A stretch of 64,000 bases of DNA. Origin: Secundilactobacillus silagei JCM 19001. Its GTDB lineage: Bacteria; Bacillota; Bacilli; Lactobacillales; Lactobacillaceae. The stretch lies in contig NZ_BCMG01000001.1 of NCBI RefSeq assembly GCF_002217945.1, positions 1 to 64,000 on the forward strand, given 5' to 3'. The position numbers were made by a program, and so were the translations under genes. Under the pieces are notes generated by a model. That model was not told where the DNA came from. It worked only from the letters and a program-made list of their open reading frames with translations, and did no database searches. Below, piece by piece: positions 42,913-51,067 of the stretch; position 1 is the stretch's first letter; each line of letters opens with the position of its first letter.

Positions 42913-44248
42913 TTAGAACACTCTCCTCTGGATAACGGTACTTCGGTTGCTTACGGTTGGCGTTTAAAATCGAGAACATCACGGTGTAGATACCGACCCG
43001 GCCAATGAACATCAAAAACATGATGATCAGCTTGCCCAGAACGTTTAAATGTGGCGTTAGTCCTAGTGAAATCCCGGTAGTCCCAAAGGCTGCCAGGACT
43101 TCAAAAGTAACCGACTGCAGGCCATCATTTTTAGGCAGCGGCTGGGTGGCGCAAAGAATCAGTGTGGCTGCTGCTAGGATGGTCAGTGCGACAAAGATTA
43201 AGGTCAGTGCCCGGAAAATATTATCTTGTGTGAAGCGGCGGTGGCCAAAGGTGGCGTCCCGCTTACCGCGCAGGGTTGCAATACTTTGAATGGTAAGTAG
43301 ACCAATAGTCGTTGTTTTCACACCACCGGCAGTTGATCCGGGGGTGCCACCAATGAACATTAAAATCATGGTAAAGGCAATACTGGCAAGGGACAGATGC
43401 TGGTAGGGCAACGTGGTCAATCCGGCAGTCCGCGGCGTGATGGCCATAAACAGGGTGTTCATGAGCCGGTGGCCGTACGAAACGTGCTGGCTAAGGACTT
43501 GCAGGTTATTTTCGCTGAGCAGGTAGACCACGATTGAGATTAAGGTGATGACCGTTCCGGTTCCCAGTGCTAGTTTAGTATGCAGTGATAATCGCCGCCG
43601 TTTAGGATAGAGCAAGAGGTCCTGCCAGACCAGGAAGCCAAATGAACCGGCAATGATGAGGATCGCCATGATACTCAAAACGTAGGGGTCGTTCGTGAAG
43701 TCTTCTAAACTGTTGCCGAATAAGTCGAACCCGGCATTACAGAAAGCTGAAACGGCGTGAAAGATACTGAACCAGATGCCCTTAGTCCAGCCGTATCGCG
43801 GGTAAAAATCAAGCATTAAGAGCCCAGCACCCACTAGTTGAATGATCAATGAGAGCAGTAAGATTAATTTGATTACACTGAGCTGTGAGAGATTATCGAG
43901 GTTAAGTGATTCTTGCGCTAACAGTCGCGTTGAGAGTTTCATTTGGCGACGCATGAATAAAAATAGCATGACGGTGAAGGTCATGAAGCCCAGACCGCCA
44001 ATCTCCATCAAAAATAAAATTACCGTTTGGCCAAACAAGGTCCAGTGAAACGCCGTGCTGACTAGCGTGAGCCCGGTCACGCAGGTGGCGCTGGTCGCGG
44101 TAAAGAAGGCGTCCATTACGGAGGTCGTGTGCGTACCGCGCGTGGCAATCGGCAGGCTGAGCAGCAATGTGCCAATTAAAATGATGATCAAAAAGCCCAG
44201 GGTGAGAATTTTGGGCAGTGACAGATGTTGCTTTTGAGGGATTGACAT
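42905..44248 (-). CDS. ktrB: Potassium uptake membrane subunit (TrkH/KtrB family)
   Basis: A 447-aa channel-like transporter with four M1-P-M2 repeats. Filter-like glycines are seen in TSATCVTGLTLVST, SAFCNAGFDLFGNS, PRTAGLTTLPY and AAFGTTGISLGLTP, and the intramembrane gate region is the GGTPGSTAGGVKTTT segment. GGAGGT ribosome site before the ATG. It is the first gene of the ktrB-ktrA operon and should import K+ (with Na+ dependence in the family) for osmotic control. Confidence 0.92.
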   Translation of the reverse strand: MSIPQKQHLSLPKILTLGFLIIILIGTLLLSLPIATRGTHTTSVMDAFFTATSATCVTGLTLVSTAFHWTLFGQTVILFLMEIGGLGFMTFTVMLFLFMRRQMKLSTRLLAQESLNLDNLSQLSVIKLILLLSLIIQLVGAGLLMLDFYPRYGWTKGIWFSIFHAVSAFCNAGFDLFGNSLEDFTNDPYVLSIMAILIIAGSFGFLVWQDLLLYPKRRRLSLHTKLALGTGTVITLISIVVYLLSENNLQVLSQHVSYGHRLMNTLFMAITPRTAGLTTLPYQHLSLASIAFTMILMFIGGTPGSTAGGVKTTTIGLLTIQSIATLRGKRDATFGHRRFTQDNIFRALTLIFVALTILAAATLILCATQPLPKNDGLQSVTFEVLAAFGTTGISLGLTPHLNVLGKLIIMFLMFIGRVGIYTVMFSILNANRKQPKYRYPEESVLIG

Positions 44249-44452
44249 AGCTGACCTCCTTTCCAGTTTCTGTTAGTTTCACTATAGCGAAAATCATGCT
44301 GGTTTAAAAGCCATATGACAAGAAAACCGTGGCCGCAGTATCGGCGTTAAAAATAGTTTGTGGCAAAACGAACAATACAGCTAATGTGAGGTAGCTCCCG
44401 TGTTATAATTTAATCGTAATGATTAACTAAAACTGCTGGAGGTAGTAAGAAG

Positions 44453-45700
44453 ATGTTGATACAGCAAGTGTCAATTGAGAATAGCGAAACCTTGAAAGAC
44501 GTTCGAATTGAAGACGGCAAGTTTGTTGAAATTGCTAACCACATTACACCCAAAGAGAGCGAAGGCTTGATTGATGGCTGTGGGAAGCTGTTATTGCCAC
44601 CGTTTGTTGACCCTCATGTCCATTTGGATGCCACCTTAACAGCAGGGGACCCGGAATGGAATCAATCCGGGACGTTGTTTGATGGAATTCGAATCTGGTC
44701 GGAACGCAAGAAGAAGCTGACCGTTGAAGACGTTAAAAAGCGCGCCATTCAGACCTTAAATAAACAGGCGAGTCACGGGACCCAGTTCGTACGTTCACAC
44801 GTTGATGTGACTGATCCTGACTTGACGGCGTTAAAGGCGTTACTGGAAGTTCGAGACGAAGTGAAAGACTTCATTGAACTGCAGATCGTGGCTTTTCCAC
44901 AAGAAGGCATTTTGTCCTTCCCGCATGGTAAAGAGTTAATGACCAAAGCAGCTGAGATGGGCGTCGACGTCATTGGCGGGATCCCGCACTTTGAATTCAA
45001 CCGTGAATACGGCGTGGAATCACTGCACTTTGTCAGTGATCTGGCTGAAAAGTACGATAAATTGATCGATGTGCACTGTGATGAAATTGATGATCCAGCA
45101 GCCCGGGGTCTTGAAACCCTGGCAACCTTAGCCTACGAAACCGGGATGCGCGACAAAGTGACCGCAAGTCACACCACTGCCATGGGCTCATACAATGACG
45201 CTTATGCTTACAAGCTGTTCCGGCTGCTGAAAATGTCCGGCATCAACATGATCGCCAATCCACTAGTCAACACCTTCCTGGGTGGTCGGTTCGATACTTA
45301 TCCTAAGCGTCGGGGGATGACCCGGGTTAAGGAATTGACCGAAGATGGCATCAACGTTGCCTTTGGTGAAGATGACATTAAGGATCCCTGGTACCCAATG
45401 GGTGACGGCAATATGTTAGATCCGCTGCACCTTGGTCTTCACGTGGCACAGACTATGGGCTATGACCAGATCATGAATTCATATAAGTACGTGACGCAAA
45501 ACGGTGCCCGTGCGATGCACGTTTTGGACCATTACGGCATTGAAGTTGGCAAACAGGCGAACTGCATTATTTTAAACCGCGGTAACTTCTATGATGCCCT
45601 TAATGAACGGGCGGAAGTTTTGTATGCGATCCATCATGGTATCGTAACCGTTAAGACGCAGCCACAAGAAGTAAAAACTTATTTTGATCAAAATAAATAA
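44453..45700 (+). CDS. codA: Cytosine deaminase
   Basis: A 415-aa amidohydrolase. Metal ligands are in DPHVHLDATL, VHCDEIDD and SHTTAMGSYND; the last aspartate is in AFGEDDIKDPWYPMGDGN, which with the Gln/Asp region is characteristic of CodA, converting cytosine to uracil and ammonia. GGAGG precedes the ATG. The usual partner permease codB is not next to it, and the gene stands alone with its own terminator. A related deaminase specificity (e.g. isoguanine) cannot be excluded. Confidence 0.88.
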   Translation: MLIQQVSIENSETLKDVRIEDGKFVEIANHITPKESEGLIDGCGKLLLPPFVDPHVHLDATLTAGDPEWNQSGTLFDGIRIWSERKKKLTVEDVKKRAIQTLNKQASHGTQFVRSHVDVTDPDLTALKALLEVRDEVKDFIELQIVAFPQEGILSFPHGKELMTKAAEMGVDVIGGIPHFEFNREYGVESLHFVSDLAEKYDKLIDVHCDEIDDPAARGLETLATLAYETGMRDKVTASHTTAMGSYNDAYAYKLFRLLKMSGINMIANPLVNTFLGGRFDTYPKRRGMTRVKELTEDGINVAFGEDDIKDPWYPMGDGNMLDPLHLGLHVAQTMGYDQIMNSYKYVTQNGARAMHVLDHYGIEVGKQANCIILNRGNFYDALNERAEVLYAIHHGIVTVKTQPQEVKTYFDQNK

Positions 45701-45710
45701 ATAAAGCACA

Positions 45711-45760
45711 AAAAATCCCTTAGTACAGCAATCTTTGACTGACTGCACTAAGGGATTTTA
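45711..45760 (+). terminator. Terminator of codA
   Basis: AAAATCCCTTAGT / ACTAAGGGATTTT with extra CAG / CTG pairing. Confidence 0.85.
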
Positions 45761-45794
45761 GTCACTATTTTAGGAATCCTGACTGTCACGCGCA

Positions 45795-45826
45795 AAATAA
45801 AAAGTTCTGAGTAAATTCAGAACTCA
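45795..45826 (-). terminator. Terminator of the 151-aa gene
   Basis: AGTTCTGA / TCAGAACT stem followed on the minus strand by TTTTTAT. Confidence 0.75.
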
Positions 45827-45831
45827 TCAGA

Positions 45832-46287
45832 CTAAGCGTGTTTCTTTGGTTTATGGGCACGGGATTCTGAAGCCTTCTTTTGGGCGACCGTGTCCTTGTG
45901 TAAAGCCCGGAGCTGTTCTTTATAACTTTCAATTTCCTCAGCGTGGTTTTCATGCCATTCCTTAAAGGAAAATTGGCTGTCGGTATCACCGGGCTTGAGC
46001 CCCGTTTGCAACCAGAATAACGCTTGGGTCAAACTTGAAAAGTTATGCATCCAAAGGGTTTGACCATTTTCGGAATCAAAGGCAACGTAGGATTTGAAAT
46101 GCTTCTTTAAAAAAGTATGTTTCCGAATTTTAAATGCTTCCCGTTTACGAGTCAGCCGATAATCTGGTAGGATATATTGGCCAGTAAGTGTCAGTTCAGG
46201 AAAAAATTCGTTGGCTTGACTATGTTGCTCTTTCAACAAAGCGTGAGCTTGTTTAATGTTAATGAGCTGCGCGTGAATTTCAGACAT
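45832..46287 (-). CDS. Conserved hypothetical basic protein
   Basis: A 151-aa very basic soluble protein that I cannot assign. ATG 46287 has AGAGGAGG 9 nt upstream; the in-frame extension to 46329 is rejected. The first 40 residues are a probable coiled helix (INIKQAHALLKEQHSQANEF), the middle has Trp and Phe residues in short strands, and the C terminus is Lys/Arg/His-rich (SRAHKPKKH). It lies divergent to rnhA. A nucleic-acid-binding role is a guess from charge only. Confidence 0.65.
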   Translation of the reverse strand: MSEIHAQLINIKQAHALLKEQHSQANEFFPELTLTGQYILPDYRLTRKREAFKIRKHTFLKKHFKSYVAFDSENGQTLWMHNFSSLTQALFWLQTGLKPGDTDSQFSFKEWHENHAEEIESYKEQLRALHKDTVAQKKASESRAHKPKKHA

Positions 46288-46478
46288 CAGAGTTATTCCT
46301 CCTCTTGAACAACTGGTTAATAATGGCAAAGTTCATAAATGAACGTCGATTTTCTACATAAAGTGCTTACACTAATAACTTTAGCATAATTTTCACAAAA
46401 TTAGTATAATTGACGATTGTAAAGTGGAAATTGTAATAGGAATTTATTAAACTTTAATAATCTTTAAATGGAGAGCAG

Positions 46479-47333
46479 GTGACGTTTTTGGGTAAATATT
46501 ATGCGGTACGAAAGGGTCAGCATCCCGGCATTTATACCAGCTGGCCGGAAGCGCAAAAAGAAGTTTCGGGCTTTTCCGGTGCCGAATACAAAGGATTTAA
46601 GACGGAGTTAGAAGCCCAGCAATTCATGGGTGGGTCCACGGCGAAAAAAAACGTTACTCACGATGGCCTGATCATTGGCTATACGGATGGGGGCACGCGT
46701 AATCACGGTAACGTTAAGGGCGGTCACGTGAAGACCACCGATCCCGCTGCCTGGGCCTACCGACTGGAGCTGCCTGATACGGTCCTCAGTGATTCCGCTG
46801 GTGAATGGGGGGCCACCAATAACCGAATGGAGATCATGGCTCTGATCAAAGCGCTGAACGCATTGATCGAACAAGACCAGCAGACGGCTGACATCACGCT
46901 GGTACTTGATTCCAAGTACGTGCTGGATGCAATCAACAAGGGCTGGCTAAAAGGCTGGCAGCGACGTGGCTGGCGACGCTCCGGCGGTGAACTGATGAAC
47001 GCTGAGCTTTGGCAGCAAGTCAATTCGTTATTGCCGCAGTTTTCTAAGCTGTCGCTTGTTTGGACTAAGGGCCACGCGGATAACCAGGGTAATATTTTTG
47101 TTGACCATTTGTTAAATCAAACGATGGACGAGATGGTTAAGACTGATCGGCCAATCGCAGGACGCCAGGTTAAGGCTAAAACGGTTAGACCGACTAAGCC
47201 TAAAGCTAAGCCGGCAGTATCAACTAAGCAGCCTGCTGCTAAACCAGCACCGCAACAGCAAAAAAAGGTTGATCAGTCAGTTTCAGACATTCAAAAAGCA
47301 CTGGAACAATTGGATTTATTTAAAAATCCATAG
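46479..47333 (+). CDS. rnhA: Ribonuclease HI with N-terminal viroplasmin domain
   Basis: Cleaves RNA in RNA-DNA hybrids. The 284-aa protein begins with a viroplasmin-like hybrid-binding domain (KYYAVRKGQHPGIYTSWPEA, about 4-50). The RNase H catalytic core follows, with Asp in IIGYTDGGTRN, Glu in NNRMEIMALIKAL, Asp in TLVLDSKYVLDAI, and the last Asp in NQGNIFVDHLLNQ. A Lys/Pro/Ala-rich linker (about 225-265) ends in a short helix. Starts at GTG 46479 or TTG 46488. Domain order matches eukaryotic-style RNase H1, common in lactobacilli. Confidence 0.93.
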   Translation: MTFLGKYYAVRKGQHPGIYTSWPEAQKEVSGFSGAEYKGFKTELEAQQFMGGSTAKKNVTHDGLIIGYTDGGTRNHGNVKGGHVKTTDPAAWAYRLELPDTVLSDSAGEWGATNNRMEIMALIKALNALIEQDQQTADITLVLDSKYVLDAINKGWLKGWQRRGWRRSGGELMNAELWQQVNSLLPQFSKLSLVWTKGHADNQGNIFVDHLLNQTMDEMVKTDRPIAGRQVKAKTVRPTKPKAKPAVSTKQPAAKPAPQQQKKVDQSVSDIQKALEQLDLFKNP

Positions 47334-47355
47334 CCCAGTGCTGATTGTGTCAGGT

Positions 47356-47928
47356 TTAGTTTTGCTTTTCTTTATGAGTTACTTTTCTGAAGCGGCGCTC
47401 AACTTCCTTACTCCAGAAGCCACCAGACATTTGGGTGGGTTCGTTGACCATGACAAAAGCTTCTGGTGCCAATTGATGGATCAGATCCATTAACCGGCGA
47501 TCAGCTTTTCTGGGGGCTAAGATGTTTAAGATCAACCGCGAACCATCACGGCCATAGCCCCAAGTTTCCGTGACCCCGTAACCATTGTTACGCAGATCCT
47601 CCGGTAATTTTTTATTTTGCTGATACTTGGGATCGTCATTGTCGATTTTGACGGTGACTTGGAAATTAACGTAGCCTAACGCCACGTGATCTTCAATCAG
47701 AATACCTAGGTAAATCCCAATCCCGAAACCAACAGTATAAGCAATGACGTTGATCGGTGAGTTGATGTTCTTCAACGCAATTGCCAGTGCAATCACGTAA
47801 ACGAATTCTTCAAAAACGGCTAGCAGTGGTGCCCATAGTTTTTGTCTGCGGACAACTAACATTGTCCGAAAGGTGTTTAAGGTAATGTAACAGGCATTTA
47901 AAACAAAAATAGTAAGCGCAAGTTTCAA
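47356..47928 (-). CDS. UPF0316 membrane protein (DUF2179/DUF5698)
   Basis: A 190-aa protein with three N-terminal membrane helices (about 1-80) and a C-terminal cytosolic DUF2179-like domain (GYGVTETWGYGRDGSRLILNILAPRKADRRLMDLI). This layout matches the UPF0316 family; the DUF2179 part is shared with YitT proteins. Function is unknown; ion or nucleotide sensing has been suggested for relatives of the domain. It is convergent with rnhA. Confidence 0.82.
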   Translation of the reverse strand: MKLALTIFVLNACYITLNTFRTMLVVRRQKLWAPLLAVFEEFVYVIALAIALKNINSPINVIAYTVGFGIGIYLGILIEDHVALGYVNFQVTVKIDNDDPKYQQNKKLPEDLRNNGYGVTETWGYGRDGSRLILNILAPRKADRRLMDLIHQLAPEAFVMVNEPTQMSGGFWSKEVERRFRKVTHKEKQN

Positions 47929-48065
47929 ATAAATCGCCTCTTTTATAAAGATAAAATTTAAAATTATTCTACTACTACAGTTTAGTGCAAATCACGGATG
48001 ATGAAAGCAATTTAACTCAAAATTGTAATCTGTGATATGCTTTTAGCAAAGGAGTGTTGTTTTGT

Positions 48066-48635
48066 ATGGCTACAGAAAGAGAAAAGATGACTGCCGGTGA
48101 ACCGTACGATGAGCTCGATGGCGAACTTACTGCTCGCCGGGACTATATGCGCCAGCAACTAGAAGAAATTAATCATATTACTGATAATCAGAACCGTAAT
48201 GACCGTTTCAAAGCGTTAATTGCCGATACTGGCGATAACTTTTTCGTTGAGACCAGTTTCAAATTTGACTACGGCTTCAACATTCATTTAGGCGATCATT
48301 TTTACGCCAACTATGATGTAACCATGCTGGATACGTGTCCCATCACCATCGGGCCGTATGCCTGGATCGGCCCTAACTGCGGTTTTTATACCCCAATTCA
48401 CCCATTAGATCCAGTTCTGCGACGGGATGCCGACGTTGAATTAGGCGCTCCCATCACCATTGGCCACAGTGTATGGATGGGCGGCGGCGTCATCATCTTG
48501 CCTGGTGTCACGTTAGGTGATAACGTGGTCGTGGGTGCTGGCTCCGTGGTGACTAAATCATTTGGGGATAACGTCGTGATTGCTGGTAATCCAGCGCGGG
48601 TCATTAAACCCGTTCCAAAACACTCAGATAAGTAA
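48066..48635 (+). CDS. Sugar O-acetyltransferase (maltose/galactoside acetyltransferase family)
   Basis: A 189-aa left-handed beta-helix acetyltransferase. The N-terminal MAC domain (EREKMTAGEPYDELDGELTARRDYMRQQL) and the hexapeptide region with the active-site histidine in FYTPIHPLDPVLR, then GHSVWMGGGVIILPGVTLGDNVVVGAGSVVTKSF, are diagnostic. ATG 48066 is preferred, with AAGGAG 11 nt upstream. Acetyl-CoA-dependent acetylation of maltose, glucose or galactosides is the family activity. Single gene, ended by a terminator. Confidence 0.9.
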   Translation: MATEREKMTAGEPYDELDGELTARRDYMRQQLEEINHITDNQNRNDRFKALIADTGDNFFVETSFKFDYGFNIHLGDHFYANYDVTMLDTCPITIGPYAWIGPNCGFYTPIHPLDPVLRRDADVELGAPITIGHSVWMGGGVIILPGVTLGDNVVVGAGSVVTKSFGDNVVIAGNPARVIKPVPKHSDK

Positions 48636-48667
48636 ATATGGACGATTAATAACCATTTTCTGCAAAT

Positions 48668-48724
48668 AACGATCTTTCAAAGGCGGTTTAAACACCGTTA
48701 TTTTGAAAAATCGTTTTTATTTTT
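48668..48724 (+). terminator. Terminator of the acetyltransferase gene
   Basis: AACGAT-TTTCAAA / TTTGAAAATCGTT-like outer stem with an inner CGGT / ACCG hairpin and a following T-rich run. Confidence 0.7.
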
Positions 48725-48915
48725 CACTTATTTTGCTAAAAAGCCCGAGAATTCGGCAAATATAGCTTGTGGATAACTCCGCTAAAGCCTATGTATAAGC
48801 CAATAACATGGGTATTTTTCTTATCATTTTGACTGATTTTACTTATTATTTCAAACGTGTATAATAATGATGTAAATTCAATCGGGTTACATTGGAATTG
48901 GCAATTTGTTGCAGG

Positions 48916-48961
48916 CAGAGCTGTTGCAGGTGGTCGTAGACGATCTCGGCAGCTCTTTTTG
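48916..48961 (+). terminator. Terminator-like hairpin in the BCCT upstream region
   Basis: AGAGCTG / CAGCTCT with an inner weak stem, followed by TTTTTG. A TATAAT at about 48861 lies upstream, so a short leader or small RNA of roughly 90 nt could end here. The rest of 48725-49148 shows a possible second promoter (TTGACG 49051, TATTTT 49075, 18-nt spacer) and no gene I trust. Confidence 0.45.
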
Positions 48962-49148
48962 TGCTTTCTACTTTGTCGACCCGAATGAAAATACGTTGGG
49001 TGCTTTCAGAGTTGAAAGGTTACAATTTCATTGTGGTTTCAATACGATGCTTGACGATATCGTTGCTATAACGGTATTTTGATCAGGATCCATCGGTAGG
49101 AATAATAACGAGAACGGTTATTTTTCTGAAAGTGGGGTTGATTGATAC

Positions 49149-49286
49149 ATGGACAAGACGTATTCCCAAGCTAGACCGCAGCGTGAACGGCAAGTTTTAA
49201 AATCGTCGCAGCGTGTTCAACCCTCTAGCTTGTTCCACACTCTGCATCCAATATGTACAATTATTAGAGGAGGAATATTATTTTAA
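49149..49286 (+). CDS. Candidate upstream ORF (45 aa) coupled to the BCCT gene
   Basis: An open frame from ATG 49149 to TAA 49284-49286. Its stop codon overlaps the expected start region of the transporter, and the strong ribosome site AGGAGG (49268-49273) lies within it. Its own ribosome site is weak (GTGGGG). The peptide is Arg/Gln/Ser-rich with no known motif. It may be a leader whose translation primes the transporter, or chance. Confidence 0.3.
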   Translation: MDKTYSQARPQRERQVLKSSQRVQPSSLFHTLHPICTIIRGGILF

Positions 49287-50899
49287 GAAGCAAGTTAATC
49301 AACAAGTGGGTCTTTGTACCAACTGTGGGATTATTCTTACTGGCAACTTTAGTGTTAATGATAGGTGGAAAAGGGTTACAAGCACCTTTATCTAGTCTAT
49401 TGAGTTGGATGAACCTAAAGTTAGGGTGGATGTACCTTGGTATTTATATCATCAACTTTGTCTTCTTAATCGGATTGGCATTTAGCCGATATGGGAAAAT
49501 TAAAATTGGAAAACCCGATGACAAACCGGTGTACAGTGGTTTCAAGTGGGGCGCAATGGTGTTTGCAACGGCGATCGATGCCAGCATCATGATGTTGTCC
49601 ATTACTGATCCACTGACGGTGATTCAGAATCCGCCATTTCACATTAAAGCTTATTCACACGCTGCTTACATCTCTGCTACGATGATGGGCCAGTTTAACT
49701 GGGGCCCAATGGCTTGGATGATGTTCGCACCAGCCGCTGTTTTGATTGGTTACCTGTTATACCGTAAGGGTCAGCCCGTTCAAAAGTTAAGCGACGGGAT
49801 CAGTATGTTAGATGGTGACAAGCACCAGTCATTGAAGAAATTCTTTGCGGGCTTGATCAACATTTTGGTTGTTATTGGTATCATCGGTGGTGTCGGTTCA
49901 TCAATTGGGATGGAAGTCCCAATCACTGCTAAGGCCTTTTCAAGTGCAACTGGCCTGAAGTACGGTCTGCCATTGGAAATGGCATTGTTCATTGTCTTAT
50001 TCGGTTTGTTCGCCGTCACGGTCTTTAAAGGCCTGAACGGTGGGATCGACCGTTTAAGTCAGGTGCATATTTGGTTAGCCATCGGTTTTCTGGTTTTAAT
50101 TTTATTCTTTGGTCCGGCTCGTTACATTATTGGTAACGAAGCACAAAGCCTAGGTATGTTAGTTCAAAAATTCGTACCAATGGCCACTAATACGCATCCA
50201 AGTGCCACTCAGCAGGATACGATCTTCTACTGGGGCTGGTGGTTGTCATATATGCCTGTGATGGGATTATTCATTGCGAAGATCTCACGTGGTAGAACGA
50301 TTCGCCAGATGCTCATGGGGATGTTAATGTATGGCTTTACTGGCTGTGCATTGTTCTACGCCGTCATGGGTGGTTACGCACTTTGGTTACAACAAAATGG
50401 GGTCATTAATTTGGTCCACATGTTGAACACCCAAGGTCAAGCTGCCGTTATCGCAACCGTAATTGGGACGTTGCCAATGAAGCAGATCATGACGTTACTG
50501 TATTGCTTGTCATGCTTTATCTTCTTAGCAACAACCATTTCTGGTTCAGCTTACATTCTGTCATCGTTTACCAGCACCCCATTGAAGCACCGCGAACCAA
50601 CGCGTTTCAACCGGATGACTTGGGTCGTCGTCTTCATGATCTTTGCCATCTCACTTGTTCTAGTAGGTGGTTTCAAAGTTATTCAGACGATTTCCGTCAT
50701 GGCTGGTTTCCCGTTGATTGGGGTCTGTGCCGTCATCCTGCTGTCAATTCGGCGGTTGGTCAAGCACGACCACGAGCTGGTCTTCACGCCATCTTCAGAA
50801 GTTACCGATATGGGTATGGCACATCAACCAGTTACGGTGGAACGCAAGTCAGCGATTCATGGTAAGCTGATCTTGTCACCAACGCAATTAGCTAATTAA
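49280..50899 (+). CDS. BCCT-family osmolyte transporter (betaine/carnitine/choline)
   Basis: About 539 aa with 12 predicted membrane helices. The BCCT signature is seen around TM8 (FYWGWWLSYMPVMGLFIAKISRGRTIRQM, with the conserved W-W-x-x-x-P-x-G-F pattern). The N terminus expected for the family (KLINKWVFVPTVGLFLLATL) begins upstream of the first standard start (GTG 49325), and AGGAGG (49268-49273) points to a start at ATT 49280 or TTA 49283, with an in-frame stop at 49265. Either a non-standard start (AUU) or a mutated TTG is likely. A Pro-free cytosolic tail follows the last helix. Role: uptake of compatible solutes or their precursors. Confidence 0.88.
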   Translation: MLRSKLINKWVFVPTVGLFLLATLVLMIGGKGLQAPLSSLLSWMNLKLGWMYLGIYIINFVFLIGLAFSRYGKIKIGKPDDKPVYSGFKWGAMVFATAIDASIMMLSITDPLTVIQNPPFHIKAYSHAAYISATMMGQFNWGPMAWMMFAPAAVLIGYLLYRKGQPVQKLSDGISMLDGDKHQSLKKFFAGLINILVVIGIIGGVGSSIGMEVPITAKAFSSATGLKYGLPLEMALFIVLFGLFAVTVFKGLNGGIDRLSQVHIWLAIGFLVLILFFGPARYIIGNEAQSLGMLVQKFVPMATNTHPSATQQDTIFYWGWWLSYMPVMGLFIAKISRGRTIRQMLMGMLMYGFTGCALFYAVMGGYALWLQQNGVINLVHMLNTQGQAAVIATVIGTLPMKQIMTLLYCLSCFIFLATTISGSAYILSSFTSTPLKHREPTRFNRMTWVVVFMIFAISLVLVGGFKVIQTISVMAGFPLIGVCAVILLSIRRLVKHDHELVFTPSSEVTDMGMAHQPVTVERKSAIHGKLILSPTQLAN

Positions 50900-50915
50900 T
50901 TTAAATAATTAAGAG

Positions 50916-50962
50916 AAGTTCTGATAAAAATTGTTGCAGACAATTTTCATCAGAACTTTTTT
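50916..50962 (+). terminator. Terminator of the BCCT gene
   Basis: AAGTTCTGAT / ATCAGAACTT with inner AAAATTGT / ACAATTTT and a T-run. Confidence 0.9.
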
Positions 50963-51067
50963 AGTGGACAGGATTCAAGATGGAAACTAGTTCTTTACAG
51001 AATTCAAATTGTGAGAGAAACTAACACTGATTGGGTTTAAAGTTGAGTGAGAAAGGGGGCAGCTGTT

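Noticed and set aside
48876-49083. Open plus-strand frame of about 68 codons with protein-like composition
   Set aside because: It has no standard start with a ribosome site, and it overlaps the terminator-like hairpin at 48916-48961; not enough to call a gene.
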